From: CAJQGY01 sp964417685
GTDB taxonomy: Bacteria; Pseudomonadota; Gammaproteobacteria; Magnimaribacterales; D2472
Direction of reading: 5' to 3'
DNA: 64,000 nt
Assembly: GCA_964417685.1 (NCBI GenBank)
Contig: CAYQIT010000001.1
Span: 124,001 to 188,000 of the forward strand
Made by a program: the position numbers and the translations under genes. Positions 35,692 through 45,502 of the stretch are shown in pieces. Below the pieces are notes generated by a model. The model did not search any database, was not told the origin of the DNA, and saw only the letters and a program-made list of their open reading frames with translations. How positions within the stretch are numbered: position 1 is the stretch's first letter; the number at the start of each line of letters is the position of its first letter.

Positions 35692-38600
35692 TTAGAATTT
35701 ATATTTAATTCCTAATTGAGCTCTCCAGATACTCTGAGTAGCTGATATTCTGTCTTCCCAAGGATTATCAGGATCGTATCTATATGCATAACCACTATAG
35801 TCATACTTATTGTCAACAATTCTTAAATCCATAACATCGAGTCTACCTGAGTAGTAACCAAATTTAACAACACCTTTCTTGTCATCAATTAAGTTAAGGA
35901 GGTTTTCAATACCAAGTGTAATCACAACTTCATCATCAGCTCTAAATCCAGGTAAAACCTGAGTTAGCTTAACATCAAGAGATGATTGCCATGGGTAATT
36001 AAATGATCCTCTAGGTTGGATTTGACCAGCATACTTCTCTAAACCATAAACGTTATGTAGAAGGTTGATAACTTCTGCAGCTCTTGCAGATGCTTCAAAT
36101 GAACCCTCATCACGACATTTATATGACCAGCAGATCAATGGATCGCTGGTGCCAGTTGGTATATAAAGTAAAGCTGAACTATCGTCATTTAAGTTAAAGT
36201 CATAACCGAACGCTTTAGCTTGATAGTCACCAGTTGAACCAGTATATGTATCAAATGATAAGTATCCAGGTAGACCAGACTTTCTCTCAAAGATAACAGA
36301 GAAAGTTGTTGGTTTGTCTTCACCAAAGAAATAGTGCTTAGATGTAAGAGTAGCTAGGAATCTATGTTCTGTTTCATATATAGATCTCATTGGCTTTCTA
36401 TTGTTGTAGTCAATCGCACCAACCTTACCGAAGTTAGAGTTTGATGTAGATGATGTCATACCACTAAGCTCATCAATATTTTGACCTGTATAACTTAGAA
36501 CAAGTCTTCCATCACCATCATTAAAGCTTCTAGCAAAAGTAGCTGAGATAACCTCTCTTTCACCGCAACAGTCATTATATAAACCAGCTTTATATGTTCT
36601 TCTTCCTGTCATGTTGTATATAGGTCTTCCATCAGGAGCTGTAGCTGTTGGAACAGTAGGCTCTACTCCATCTAATGGATATCCTGTATCAATAACTTTA
36701 TAGATAGCCTCTTCTTGATCTGAGAATAGATAAGTAAGATTCATATCCCAGTTTTCAGATAGCTGCCTCTCATAAGTAATGTTTAATATTTTTGATTCTG
36801 GCCATTCGAAGTTTGGAGATACAAAATCAATTTTTGCACTTGTTAAAGGTGCATTAGCAATAGCTTCCTGCACACAACCTGGAAGACCAACTCCAGCACC
36901 TGCTAGCGGGTTACAACCAGCAGCAGCATAGTCAGAGTTATAAGCAGAAACTCTAACTCCATCATTTGTATAAGCATTAGATATCCAAACAGCTGGAAGC
37001 TTAGCTGAATATGTTCCATAAGTTACGTTTAATGAGCTTATATCATCAATCAACCAATCTGCACCAAATCTGTAATTGAGCAGATTAGTTCCATCAATAC
37101 CAGCATTTGCAAAACCATATTCGGCTTCGAAATCTGGGTTAGATGCAGGAGCATCATCCGATGAATATTCGTCGTATCTTAAACCCGCTGTTAGAGTTAA
37201 GTTATCTGACACAGTAATCTCATCTTGAATATAAATAGATGATAGGCTGTATTCAAAATTAGCAGCAGCATCAGCTGGATTTCCAGTTTTAGCATTATTT
37301 GCAAAGAATGAACTAGCATTTCTGTTATTGAAATCATCCAATGAATCAAATTCCCACTGACCATCTTGAGCAACAATAAATAGGTTATAAATATCCCAAG
37401 TGGTGTTTTCATAACCGGCTGTTATCTTATGGTTATCTTGATAATAAACAGCTTTTAACTTAAGAAAATCTGTTACTGTTGATAGCTCATTTGCACTTCT
37501 ATAGATGTCAGCTCCAATATATACCTCATTTCCATATGCATTATCTATGTATAGGTTTGGTACATTTTGCCCAGCTGGAGAGTTTTGACCAGTATTAGTC
37601 TCTTTACTTGAGTAGTTAATTTCAGTAGATAGATCATCAGACCAGTTTGAAATTAAAAGAACACTATTAGTTTCTGTCTCTTCTGTTTTTAAGTATGAAG
37701 CAGAAGTAAAGTAGAAAGAATCAAAACCGCTATCAGCTCTAAGTCTGTCACCATCAACTAATTTATAGTCATATTGCACTCTGTGATTTTCATCAATAAT
37801 ATAATCCAGTCTTAAAGAAACATTTTCTTGTGTAGATTCTGTTGTATCAGCATAAGAAAGTGGATCAAATCCATAAAGATCTATTGTTGTTTGTCTAATT
37901 TGAGCAACTTGATCAACTGTAATTGATTGTTCTATTTGAGCATTAGATCCGGCAGGTCCAAATAGGACTGGGTTCGTAACTACACTTTCTTCATAAGATG
38001 TGAAGAAGAAAGCTTTGTCTTTTAATATTGGTCCACCAAATGTAAAACTTGTAGCTGTATCTTCTTTATCAAAGGTATAGTCTCTTCCGTCAATTTTATC
38101 ACCATAAAATTGATCTCCTCTATCATAAAAAGCAACACTTCCTGAGAAGTCATTTGAACCACCTTTAGTAATAAATTCAATCACACCACCTCTGAAGTTT
38201 GAATATTCAACAGATGCAGGAGCAACTTTAATGCTCATTTGCTCAATAGCATCTAAGTTAAGTGGACTTCTTTGTGATGGGTAACCATTTCCATTTAGAC
38301 CAAAGTCATCATTGAAAGAGACACCATCTACTTTAATATCATTAGATCTTGGATGAGCACCACCAATACTTATAGCAGAATTATCATCTTCAGCATCATC
38401 AAGAGACACTAGAGGGTTTAATCTCATTAAATCTTTAATGTCACGCGTTATTGAAGGAGTGTTTTGAATTGTTTCTGCATCAATAGTAGTTGTATAACCT
38501 GATGCAGCAATCTGTTCAATTTTTTGACCAACAACTACAACATCATCAACATCACCAACGGCAGTAAGCGTAAATGAAACTCTTCCAGTCTCACCAACTT

Positions 38601-38880
38601 GTAGATAAGTTTCAGCAGTATCAGACAGTAACCCAGTAGCAGAAACCTTAACTTTGTATGGACCACCAGGTCTTAAACCAGCTGCTCTATATCTACCATT
38701 ATCTGCTGTAACTCTCGTTACAGATGAGTTTGTAGGTACGTGTGTAATCTCAACAGTTGCACCACCAACAGCATCACCACCGGAAGAAACAACACCCGAA
38801 ATATCTGATGTTAATTCTTGCGAAAATGCTAAAGGAGAAATGAAAAGCGAGAGTAGAAAAATTCTAATCGATTTGCTCAT
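35692..38880 (-). CDS. Oar-like TonB-dependent outer-membrane receptor
   Basis: The 1062-residue protein has a signal peptide (about 1-20, ending LAFSQ), a carboxypeptidase-regulatory-like beta-sandwich (about 22-110), a plug domain (about 120-240, with SIGGAHPRSNDIKVDGVSFND and GGVIEFITKGGSN) and a beta-barrel ending in an aromatic residue (YKF). This is the Oar-type layout, common in marine bacteria. The ligand is unknown; such receptors take up large substrates such as peptides or glycans. It is transcribed alone, with its own terminator. Its energisation would come from the ExbBD pair at 5211-6214 and an off-window TonB. Confidence 0.92.
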   Translation of the reverse strand: MSKSIRIFLLSLFISPLAFSQELTSDISGVVSSGGDAVGGATVEITHVPTNSSVTRVTADNGRYRAAGLRPGGPYKVKVSATGLLSDTAETYLQVGETGRVSFTLTAVGDVDDVVVVGQKIEQIAASGYTTTIDAETIQNTPSITRDIKDLMRLNPLVSLDDAEDDNSAISIGGAHPRSNDIKVDGVSFNDDFGLNGNGYPSQRSPLNLDAIEQMSIKVAPASVEYSNFRGGVIEFITKGGSNDFSGSVAFYDRGDQFYGDKIDGRDYTFDKEDTATSFTFGGPILKDKAFFFTSYEESVVTNPVLFGPAGSNAQIEQSITVDQVAQIRQTTIDLYGFDPLSYADTTESTQENVSLRLDYIIDENHRVQYDYKLVDGDRLRADSGFDSFYFTSASYLKTEETETNSVLLISNWSDDLSTEINYSSKETNTGQNSPAGQNVPNLYIDNAYGNEVYIGADIYRSANELSTVTDFLKLKAVYYQDNHKITAGYENTTWDIYNLFIVAQDGQWEFDSLDDFNNRNASSFFANNAKTGNPADAAANFEYSLSSIYIQDEITVSDNLTLTAGLRYDEYSSDDAPASNPDFEAEYGFANAGIDGTNLLNYRFGADWLIDDISSLNVTYGTYSAKLPAVWISNAYTNDGVRVSAYNSDYAAAGCNPLAGAGVGLPGCVQEAIANAPLTSAKIDFVSPNFEWPESKILNITYERQLSENWDMNLTYLFSDQEEAIYKVIDTGYPLDGVEPTVPTATAPDGRPIYNMTGRRTYKAGLYNDCCGEREVISATFARSFNDGDGRLVLSYTGQNIDELSGMTSSTSNSNFGKVGAIDYNNRKPMRSIYETEHRFLATLTSKHYFFGEDKPTTFSVIFERKSGLPGYLSFDTYTGSTGDYQAKAFGYDFNLNDDSSALLYIPTGTSDPLICWSYKCRDEGSFEASARAAEVINLLHNVYGLEKYAGQIQPRGSFNYPWQSSLDVKLTQVLPGFRADDEVVITLGIENLLNLIDDKKGVVKFGYYSGRLDVMDLRIVDNKYDYSGYAYRYDPDNPWEDRISATQSIWRAQLGIKYKF

Positions 38881-38971
38881 AATAGTAATATCCTCTATAA
38901 ATATTAGTAAAAATTTTAATACCTAAATAATAACAGAAAAAATACGAAAACTTGTTACAAAAAGGTAACTT

Positions 38972-40219
38972 TTATATAGAAATTACTTTCTTACCCATAA
39001 ATTTCTGTAAGACCTCTGGAATATGGATTGAGTTAGTGTCTTGACTGTAATTGTTTTCGATAATTGCTATCAAGGTTCTACCAACTGCTAGAGCAGATCC
39101 ATTGATTGTATTAGCTAGAACTTTACCCTGTTCTTTCTTGATTTTTATGTTTGATCTTCTTGCTTGAAAATCACTAAAATTAGAACAAGATGATATTTCT
39201 CTATACTTGTTTTGACTCGGCATCCATACCTCAATATCAAAAGTTTTAGATGCGCTAAATCCTAGATCTCCGGTACATAATTCAATAACTTGATATGGTA
39301 AATTTAATTTTTGAAGAATTTCTTCAGCATGTCCTAATAAAACATTAAGGTCATCAAGCGAGGTATTGGGATCACAAACTTGAACTAATTCAATCTTTTC
39401 AAATTGATGTTGTCTGATCAAACCCTTAGTATCCTTGCCATAACTTCCTGCTTCAGACCTAAAGCACGGAGTATGTGAAGTTACTTTGATAGGTACATCT
39501 TCTTTATTGAGAATTTTGTTTCTAAATAAATTTGTAAGTGGTACTTCTGCAGTTGGTATCAGATACAGAGAGTCTGTGGTTTTAAATAAATCATCTTCAA
39601 ACTTAGGCAATTGTCCTGTCCCTTTTAAAGATTCTGTATTTGCCATATATGGAAGGTAATACTCTTCATAGCCATTTGCTGTGGCATTATCCATCATAAA
39701 GTTTATCAATGCTCTTTGAAGCTTAGATATGTCGCCACGAAGAACGGAGAATCTTGAACCTGATAAGCTTGCTGCTAAGTCTGTGTCTATATCAGTTGTA
39801 ATTTCTAAATGGTCTTTAGTATTGGTGGATATAATATCTCCAATTTTTTTTATGACAACATTGTCATCTTCATTATTCCCAACAGGAACATCTGATCTTG
39901 GGATATTAGGTATATCAAGTAAAAAATTATTTATATCTGTTAATAGGTTTTGTAATTTATCATCTTTAACTTTAAGGTCAGAATTAACTTTATCAACTTG
40001 TGATTTAAGATCATTAACATTTTGACCACTGGCCTTGGCCTTACCAAATTCAGCTGATAGATTTTTTCTTTGAGATTGAAGCTGCTCTACTTCAACCTGC
40101 AGAACCTTCCTAATTTCATCAAGTTCTTCAAAATACGCAATATTAAGATCGTAGCCTCTTGATTTAAGTCTGTCTCTTACCTCATTAGGAGTATCTCTTA
40201 AAAGCTTTACATCAATCAT
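38972..40219 (-). CDS. serS: Seryl-tRNA synthetase
   Basis: SerRS charges tRNA-Ser isoacceptors, one of which is encoded at 19556-19647. The 415-residue class II enzyme has the N-terminal coiled-coil arm (about 25-100), the motif 2 loop FRSEAGSYGKDTKGLIRQHQF near 255-275 and motif 3 NGSALAVGRTLIAI near 378. The serS-crcB-lolA-ftsK order is conserved in gammaproteobacteria. It begins one base after the crcB stop. Confidence 0.96.
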   Translation of the reverse strand: MIDVKLLRDTPNEVRDRLKSRGYDLNIAYFEELDEIRKVLQVEVEQLQSQRKNLSAEFGKAKASGQNVNDLKSQVDKVNSDLKVKDDKLQNLLTDINNFLLDIPNIPRSDVPVGNNEDDNVVIKKIGDIISTNTKDHLEITTDIDTDLAASLSGSRFSVLRGDISKLQRALINFMMDNATANGYEEYYLPYMANTESLKGTGQLPKFEDDLFKTTDSLYLIPTAEVPLTNLFRNKILNKEDVPIKVTSHTPCFRSEAGSYGKDTKGLIRQHQFEKIELVQVCDPNTSLDDLNVLLGHAEEILQKLNLPYQVIELCTGDLGFSASKTFDIEVWMPSQNKYREISSCSNFSDFQARRSNIKIKKEQGKVLANTINGSALAVGRTLIAIIENNYSQDTNSIHIPEVLQKFMGKKVISI

Positions 40220-40576
40220 TTATCTACCAAGTATTAAACCTACATATGTTGCAGCCAGTGTGAATGCAATAGTCGATATTATATATAAGAAACCTATAAA
40301 TGGCTGATTAGATGAAAACAATTCCAAAGTCTGATTAGAAAATGCAGACATGGTTGTGAAAGAGCCTAAAAAACCTATTACAAAAAAATTATTAATGAAG
40401 TCCTTTGAATTTAACCCAGATGCAATGATATAACCAACTATAAAACACCCTATTAGGTTTACTGTAAAGGTAGCAAAAGGAAAAGCAGAGTCATCAAACT
40501 CAGATACTACAATTGAAAAAAAATAACGAGTGATAGCCCCCAAACCACCACCAACTCCAATTAGAAGAATGTTCAT
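40220..40576 (-). CDS. crcB: Fluoride channel CrcB/Fluc
   Basis: The 118-residue protein has four membrane helices, GGGLGAITRYF at the start and GFLGSFTTMSAFSNQT near residues 69-84, which is the Fluc selectivity signature. Fluc channels act as antiparallel dimers and export fluoride. It overlaps the upstream lolA-like gene by 4 bases and abuts serS. In E. coli and Pseudomonas, rarA lies between lolA and crcB or serS; it is absent here. Confidence 0.92.
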   Translation of the reverse strand: MNILLIGVGGGLGAITRYFFSIVVSEFDDSAFPFATFTVNLIGCFIVGYIIASGLNSKDFINNFFVIGFLGSFTTMSAFSNQTLELFSSNQPFIGFLYIISTIAFTLAATYVGLILGR

Positions 40577-41064
40577 CTCTTAACCTTATTAAAAGTTATT
40601 GTGTTTAACACATTTAAGTTATCTAAATACATAATTGAAAAAGATTTTTCTGTTATATCCTTCAATATAATAGATTGGGAAGAGTTTTTAACCTTAAAAA
40701 CTTTATCATTTAATTCTTTTAAATCTCCATCTTTAAAACCATTTTTTAAAATAGATATGAGATCATTATTTGGAAGAGATGCTATCTCATAAGATGATTC
40801 TTGATCAAAATCTTTATCGATAATTTTGATATTAATATTATCGATAATATATTGTTCTCTAAAAGGCTCATCTACGTTAACTGTTATAAGCTCAGATTGT
40901 CTTATGATGTTTCCGTTTGAGATAACCGATTTCGTTAAAGAATCATTAGTTGATGTATGAATAAAATTAACATCTTCACTAAATAACAAATTATTTACAT
41001 CTGTTAAAAAAGAAGCTTGAAGATTTCCAAAAAGAAGGAAAATTAAAAAAATCTTCTTATGCAT
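40573..41064 (-). CDS. lolA: Probable outer-membrane lipoprotein carrier LolA, divergent and short
   Basis: The 163-residue protein has a signal peptide (about 1-17, ending LQAS) and no later membrane segment. Sequence similarity to LolA is weak by eye: an alternating strand pattern and a C-terminal LNTITFNKV that resembles the L-x-x-x-x-F-x-x-L ending. The main support is position: it lies between ftsK and crcB-serS, where lolA sits in gammaproteobacteria. LolA carries lipoproteins across the periplasm from LolCDE. It is about 40 residues shorter than E. coli LolA, and no rarA follows. Confidence 0.65.
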   Translation of the reverse strand: MHKKIFLIFLLFGNLQASFLTDVNNLLFSEDVNFIHTSTNDSLTKSVISNGNIIRQSELITVNVDEPFREQYIIDNINIKIIDKDFDQESSYEIASLPNNDLISILKNGFKDGDLKELNDKVFKVKNSSQSIILKDITEKSFSIMYLDNLNVLNTITFNKVKR

Positions 41065-41071
41065 TTAGTAT

Positions 41072-43363
41072 CTACCTTTTAGGAACTAGTACTTCTCTTG
41101 ACCCATTTGAACTCATTTCAGATACAAGACCAGCCTCTTCCATAGCCTCAATCAGTCTTGCTGCTCTGTTATAACCAATTCTCAATTTTCTTTGAACTGC
41201 AGATATTGATGCCCTTCTTGATTCAATCACAAAGTTTACTGCCTCGTCATACAATTCATCAGAATCCTCAGTAGAGCCACCAGAACTATCTGAACCACTC
41301 CAGCCTGGAATTGGTCCAGTGTCTTGAGCATCATTAACAATACTATCAATATAATCTGGCTCAGCTCTAGATTTCCAATCATCAACAACTCTATGAACTT
41401 CATCATCACCTACAAATGCTCCATGCACTCTTATTGGAACACCAACACCTGGAGGTAAATACAACATATCACCATATCCAAGAAGTTGTTCAGCTCCACC
41501 TTGATCAATAATTGTTCTAGAATCAATTTTTGAGGAAACCTGAAAACCTATTCTAGTTGGAATGTTTGCCTTTATGAGACCTGTTATAACATCAACAGAA
41601 GGTCTTTGAGTTGCAAGTATAAGATGGATACCAGCAGCTCTTGCCTTTTGTGCAATTCTTGCAATTAAGTGCTCAACTTTCTTTCCAACCAACATCATCA
41701 TGTCTGCAAATTCATCCACAACAACAACTATAGATGGAAGTTCTTCCAAGTATTCTTCTTGTCCTTCTAGCAATGGATTCAGTATTTGTTTTCCATTATC
41801 GGCAGCCTCTTTAATTTTTTTATTAAAACCTGCAAGGTTTCTGACTCCCATTAAAGACATTAATTTGTATCTTCTATCCATTTCAACTACACACCAACGC
41901 AAACCATTTGAAGCATTAGTCATATCAGTAATTACAGGTGTTAGTAGGTGAGGAATGCCGTCATAAACTGAAAGTTCAAGCATTTTTGGATCAATTAAAA
42001 TCAACCTTACATCCTTTGGGTCAGATTTGAATAGCAAGCTTAATAACATGGCGTTTACACCAACAGATTTACCAGAACCAGTTGTACCAGCAACAAGTAA
42101 ATGTGGCATTTTTGCAAGATCAACAACTACAGGTTTACCTGCGATATCGTGTCCAAGTGCTAAGGTTAGGTTAGATGTGGAGGTCTTAAAAGCATTCGAT
42201 GAAAGAATTTCTGTAAGCCTAACCATTTTTCTATTGGTATTAGGTATTTCAATACCAACAACTGACTTACCCTCAATTACCTCAACAACTCTTACAGAAC
42301 TTACTGATAATGATCTTGCTATATCTTGAGCGATGTTTGTAATTTTACTTGCTTTAGTTCCAGGTGCAGGTTGTATTTCAAATCGTGTAACAACTGGTCC
42401 AGGAAGAACAGTCTCTACCGAAGCCTCTATTCCAAACTCTTCAAGTTTTGTTTCTAATAAAAGGGCTAATTCATTTAATTCTGCTTCTGATAAAGAAGAC
42501 CCATCATCAAGGGCTCTATCTAATAATTGAGTACTTGGCATCTTTGTTTTCTTTTCAGCAGTATTGAATTGATCCTGAGCTGGGGCATCGACTTCTTTTA
42601 ACTTTGTTTCAGTTTTAATCTCTTGCTGTTTTGAAGGAATTTGTTCTTGTTTATTATTTTCAAATAGAATTTTTTTAGATTTTGTTTCTTTTTTAGACTT
42701 AACCTTTTTAGCCTCTCTTGCATCATTAAGTGAAATCACTAAATTTTTAAGATAATCAATTAGTTTAAGTACGTTTAATTTTAAATAATTAACTATGGAT
42801 TTGCTTATAGATAACAATGATGAAGAGATCATTAATATTAATTCTCCAAGCTTTTGCAATGCAATTAACCAAGAAAAACTAAATGCATTTGCAGATGATG
42901 GAATTATGAATAAAACAAAAAATATTAATGCGCCAACAGCTCCAATACTTGAAGATAAAAATTGAAACAGGATCTTCCCTGTGACACCACCTGCTATACC
43001 TGAATTATAAAATTCTAAAATAGAAGAGATGCTTAACAAAAGAATTATTGAGCTTGTTAACCTAACAATAACTTTTGCTAATGAATTGTACTTGTTCTTA
43101 AATAAAATAATTTGTCCCGACCAGATACAACCTATTATTAATAGGCCATAAGAAGAATAACCAAAAAGAGTAAATAGAAAATCTGATATTTTTGCTCCTA
43201 GAGGACCTCCTAAATTAATAACTGCATCTGAAGAATTGGTATTAAAAAATCCTGAGTCAGATGGATTATAAGAAACAAGAACAATAAGAATGTATAAAGA
43301 TAAGCCTATTAAGAAATAACTAAAAAAATTTAAAAGCGTGTTTTTAATATATGGTGTAAGCAT
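41072..43363 (-). CDS. ftsK: DNA translocase FtsK
   Basis: The 763-residue protein has four to five N-terminal membrane helices (first 180 residues), a short charged linker, and the RecA-like motor with Walker A VAGTTGSGKSVG near 428-439 and Walker B IVVVVDEFADMMM near 545. A C-terminal winged-helix gamma domain (SRRASISAVQRKLRIGYNRAARLIEAME) recognises KOPS-type sequences. FtsK pumps chromosome ends at the septum and activates XerCD. The linker is much shorter than in E. coli (1329 residues), as in streamlined genomes. It is divergent from trxB, as in E. coli, where lrp lies between them. Confidence 0.96.
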   Translation of the reverse strand: MLTPYIKNTLLNFFSYFLIGLSLYILIVLVSYNPSDSGFFNTNSSDAVINLGGPLGAKISDFLFTLFGYSSYGLLIIGCIWSGQIILFKNKYNSLAKVIVRLTSSIILLLSISSILEFYNSGIAGGVTGKILFQFLSSSIGAVGALIFFVLFIIPSSANAFSFSWLIALQKLGELILMISSSLLSISKSIVNYLKLNVLKLIDYLKNLVISLNDAREAKKVKSKKETKSKKILFENNKQEQIPSKQQEIKTETKLKEVDAPAQDQFNTAEKKTKMPSTQLLDRALDDGSSLSEAELNELALLLETKLEEFGIEASVETVLPGPVVTRFEIQPAPGTKASKITNIAQDIARSLSVSSVRVVEVIEGKSVVGIEIPNTNRKMVRLTEILSSNAFKTSTSNLTLALGHDIAGKPVVVDLAKMPHLLVAGTTGSGKSVGVNAMLLSLLFKSDPKDVRLILIDPKMLELSVYDGIPHLLTPVITDMTNASNGLRWCVVEMDRRYKLMSLMGVRNLAGFNKKIKEAADNGKQILNPLLEGQEEYLEELPSIVVVVDEFADMMMLVGKKVEHLIARIAQKARAAGIHLILATQRPSVDVITGLIKANIPTRIGFQVSSKIDSRTIIDQGGAEQLLGYGDMLYLPPGVGVPIRVHGAFVGDDEVHRVVDDWKSRAEPDYIDSIVNDAQDTGPIPGWSGSDSSGGSTEDSDELYDEAVNFVIESRRASISAVQRKLRIGYNRAARLIEAMEEAGLVSEMSSNGSREVLVPKR

Positions 43364-43444
43364 TTTTTGTAGATAATTTCCAAGTATTTTAAATTATAAC
43401 CATTTATCAATCACATTTAATTAATATTCAATTATAATGCCACC

Positions 43445-44380
43445 ATGTCAACAAATCACAACAAATTAATCATACTAGGTTCAGGTCCAGCAGGTTATTC
43501 AGCTGGTATTTATGCAGCTAGAGCTGGATTAAACCCAGTTCTCATTAGCGGTGCGCAAGAAGGAGGACAGTTAACAACCACAACTGATGTTGAAAACTGG
43601 CCTGGGGATAGTAACGATCTTCAAGGTCCTGACTTAATGGTTAGAATGAAGGAACATGCACTAAAATTTGATGTTGAAATTATTAATGATCATATTACAT
43701 CTGTAGATCTATCTGATAAGCCTTTTAAACTGAGCGGATCTAATGAATATACATGTGATTCTTTAATCATTTCCACTGGGGCAAGTGCAATGTACCTTGG
43801 ATTGCCTAGTGAGCAAGAATTTTTAGGAAAAGGCGTTTCAGCATGCGCTACATGCGATGGTTTCTTTTATAGAGATCAAGAGGTAGTAGTTGTAGGCGGA
43901 GGTAATACTGCTGTAGAGGAAGCTTTGTATCTCGCAAGAATTTGCTCAAAGGTTCATGTTGTTCATAGAAGAGATCAATTAAGAGCTGAAAAAATTCTAC
44001 AAGATAGACTTTTTAACGAAGAAGAAAATGGGAAAGTAGAAATACATTGGAACTCTGAGCTAAATGAAGTTGTTGGAGATGATATGGGTGTCAATGGAGT
44101 AATCCTAAAAACTCAAAATGGTGATAAACATATTCCGGTTCATGGGGTTTTCATTGCAATTGGACATAAACCTAATACTGATATTTTTGAAGGTCAGTTA
44201 GAAATGGACAATGGTTATTTAAAAATTAATTCAGGCACAGAGGGTAATGCTACAGAAACAACTGTAAAAGGGGTTTTTGCTGCTGGTGATGTATCAGATC
44301 AAATTTACAGACAGGCTGTAACTTCTGCTGGTTCAGGCTGTATGGCTGCTCTAGATGCTGAAAAATATTTAGCTGACTAA
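43445..44380 (+). CDS. trxB: Thioredoxin reductase
   Basis: The 311-residue flavoprotein has the FAD motif GSGPAG at 12-17, the redox pair Cys134-x-x-Cys137 in ACATCDG, the NADPH motif VGGGNTAVEEA near 152 and the C-terminal FAD segment GVFAAGDVSD. It reduces thioredoxin with NADPH. It lies 81 bases from the divergent ftsK start and is followed after 3 bases by the acuI-like gene. Confidence 0.96.
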   Translation: MSTNHNKLIILGSGPAGYSAGIYAARAGLNPVLISGAQEGGQLTTTTDVENWPGDSNDLQGPDLMVRMKEHALKFDVEIINDHITSVDLSDKPFKLSGSNEYTCDSLIISTGASAMYLGLPSEQEFLGKGVSACATCDGFFYRDQEVVVVGGGNTAVEEALYLARICSKVHVVHRRDQLRAEKILQDRLFNEEENGKVEIHWNSELNEVVGDDMGVNGVILKTQNGDKHIPVHGVFIAIGHKPNTDIFEGQLEMDNGYLKINSGTEGNATETTVKGVFAAGDVSDQIYRQAVTSAGSGCMAALDAEKYLAD

Positions 44381-44383
44381 CTA

Positions 44384-45367
44384 ATGAATTATTCTGCATA
44401 TCAAGTAGTTGAAACTGAAAATGGTTTTGAAGGATCAATTACTCAATTAGAAAAACCGAAACTAGAAGATGGTAAAGTTCTTATTAAGGTTCATTTTTCA
44501 TCATTAAATTATAAAGATGCTCTTGCAGCTACTGGTGTAAAAGGTATTGTTAAAGAATATCCATTTACACCTGGTATTGACTCTGCCGGTGAAGTGATTG
44601 AAAGCAAATCAGATTTTTTCCATGAAGGTGACATGGTAGTTGTTACTGGCTACAAAATGGGTATGTCTGTTAATGGTGGTTTTGGTAAAATTATTAATGT
44701 TCCTGAAAACTGGATAGTCAAAATTCCATCTGACTTATCATTACTCCAAGTTATGGAGATCGGAACAGCTGGGCTTACAGCCGCAGCTTGTGTGAAAAAG
44801 CTTCTTGAGGCGAACGTAAAAAATGATCTTCCTATTTTAGTATCTGGAGCAACAGGTGGCGTTGGTTCTGTAGCGACAAACATACTAAATAAGTTAAACT
44901 TTGAGGTCCATGCTCTTACAGGCAAAGCTTCTGAAAATAATGTGCTAACAGAAATGGGAGCAAAAGAAATTATTGATAGAAATGCTTTTATGGAATCAGG
45001 TATCAGGCCACTAGACAAAGCCATTTATGCAGGTGGGATTGATACAGTTGGAGGTGATGTTTTATCCAAAATGTTATCCATGATAAATAATGGAGGAGCT
45101 GTATCTTGTTGTGGTAATGTTGCAGGTGCAAAATTTACATCATCGGTTTTTCCTTTTATTTTACGTGGCGTATCATTGTTTGGTATTGATTCAGCTGAGT
45201 CAGATATTGAATTAAAAAAAGAATTATGGGGATTATTATCCTCTGATTGGTTTGTTTCATTAAGCAAACAATCTAGGATTGTTGAATTAAAAGATATAGA
45301 GCCTGAAATCTCTAGAATCTTGGAAGGAAAGCAAATAGGTAGAGTTGTTATTAAACATGGAGAATGA
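44384..45367 (+). CDS. acuI: YhdH/AcuI-type acryloyl-CoA reductase (NADPH)
   Basis: The 327-residue zinc-independent MDR enzyme has NYKDALAATG near 44-53, TPGIDSAGEV near 66, and the NADPH motif SGATGGVGSVA near 153. These identify the YhdH/AcuI branch. AcuI reduces acryloyl-CoA to propionyl-CoA, the detoxifying step after cleavage of the algal osmolyte DMSP, but the family also occurs in bacteria that do not use DMSP. No DMSP lyase is in the window. It follows trxB by 3 bases and is followed by a 43-residue membrane protein. Confidence 0.85.
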   Translation: MNYSAYQVVETENGFEGSITQLEKPKLEDGKVLIKVHFSSLNYKDALAATGVKGIVKEYPFTPGIDSAGEVIESKSDFFHEGDMVVVTGYKMGMSVNGGFGKIINVPENWIVKIPSDLSLLQVMEIGTAGLTAAACVKKLLEANVKNDLPILVSGATGGVGSVATNILNKLNFEVHALTGKASENNVLTEMGAKEIIDRNAFMESGIRPLDKAIYAGGIDTVGGDVLSKMLSMINNGGAVSCCGNVAGAKFTSSVFPFILRGVSLFGIDSAESDIELKKELWGLLSSDWFVSLSKQSRIVELKDIEPEISRILEGKQIGRVVIKHGE

Positions 45368-45369
45368 AT

Positions 45370-45501
45370 ATGAGTGATGATTTTGAAAAATATTATGAGA
45401 ACAAAGAAGCTAATGATGATAGCAAATCAGATGCAAAAGTAATTACTTTTTTAATTATAGTACTGGTTATAGCTGCTACATTCTGGGTTGCAAATCAATA
45501 A
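45370..45501 (+). CDS. 43-residue tail-anchored-like membrane protein
   Basis: The frame begins 2 bases after the acuI stop and encodes a hydrophilic, acidic N-terminus (MSDDFEKYYENKEAND) and one C-terminal helix (VITFLIIVLVIAATFWV) ending ANQ. A GGAG motif overlaps the end of acuI about 9 bases upstream. The order hydrophilic then helix is that of a tail-anchored protein. Its close coupling to trxB-acuI supports it as a real gene; the function is unknown. It converges on the SDR gene with one base between. Confidence 0.6.
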   Translation: MSDDFEKYYENKEANDDSKSDAKVITFLIIVLVIAATFWVANQ

Positions 45502-45502
45502 A

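Noticed and set aside
38940..38971. Small hairpin after serS (GTTAC/GTAAC)
   Set aside because: Only five base pairs and a broken T-run; too weak to call.
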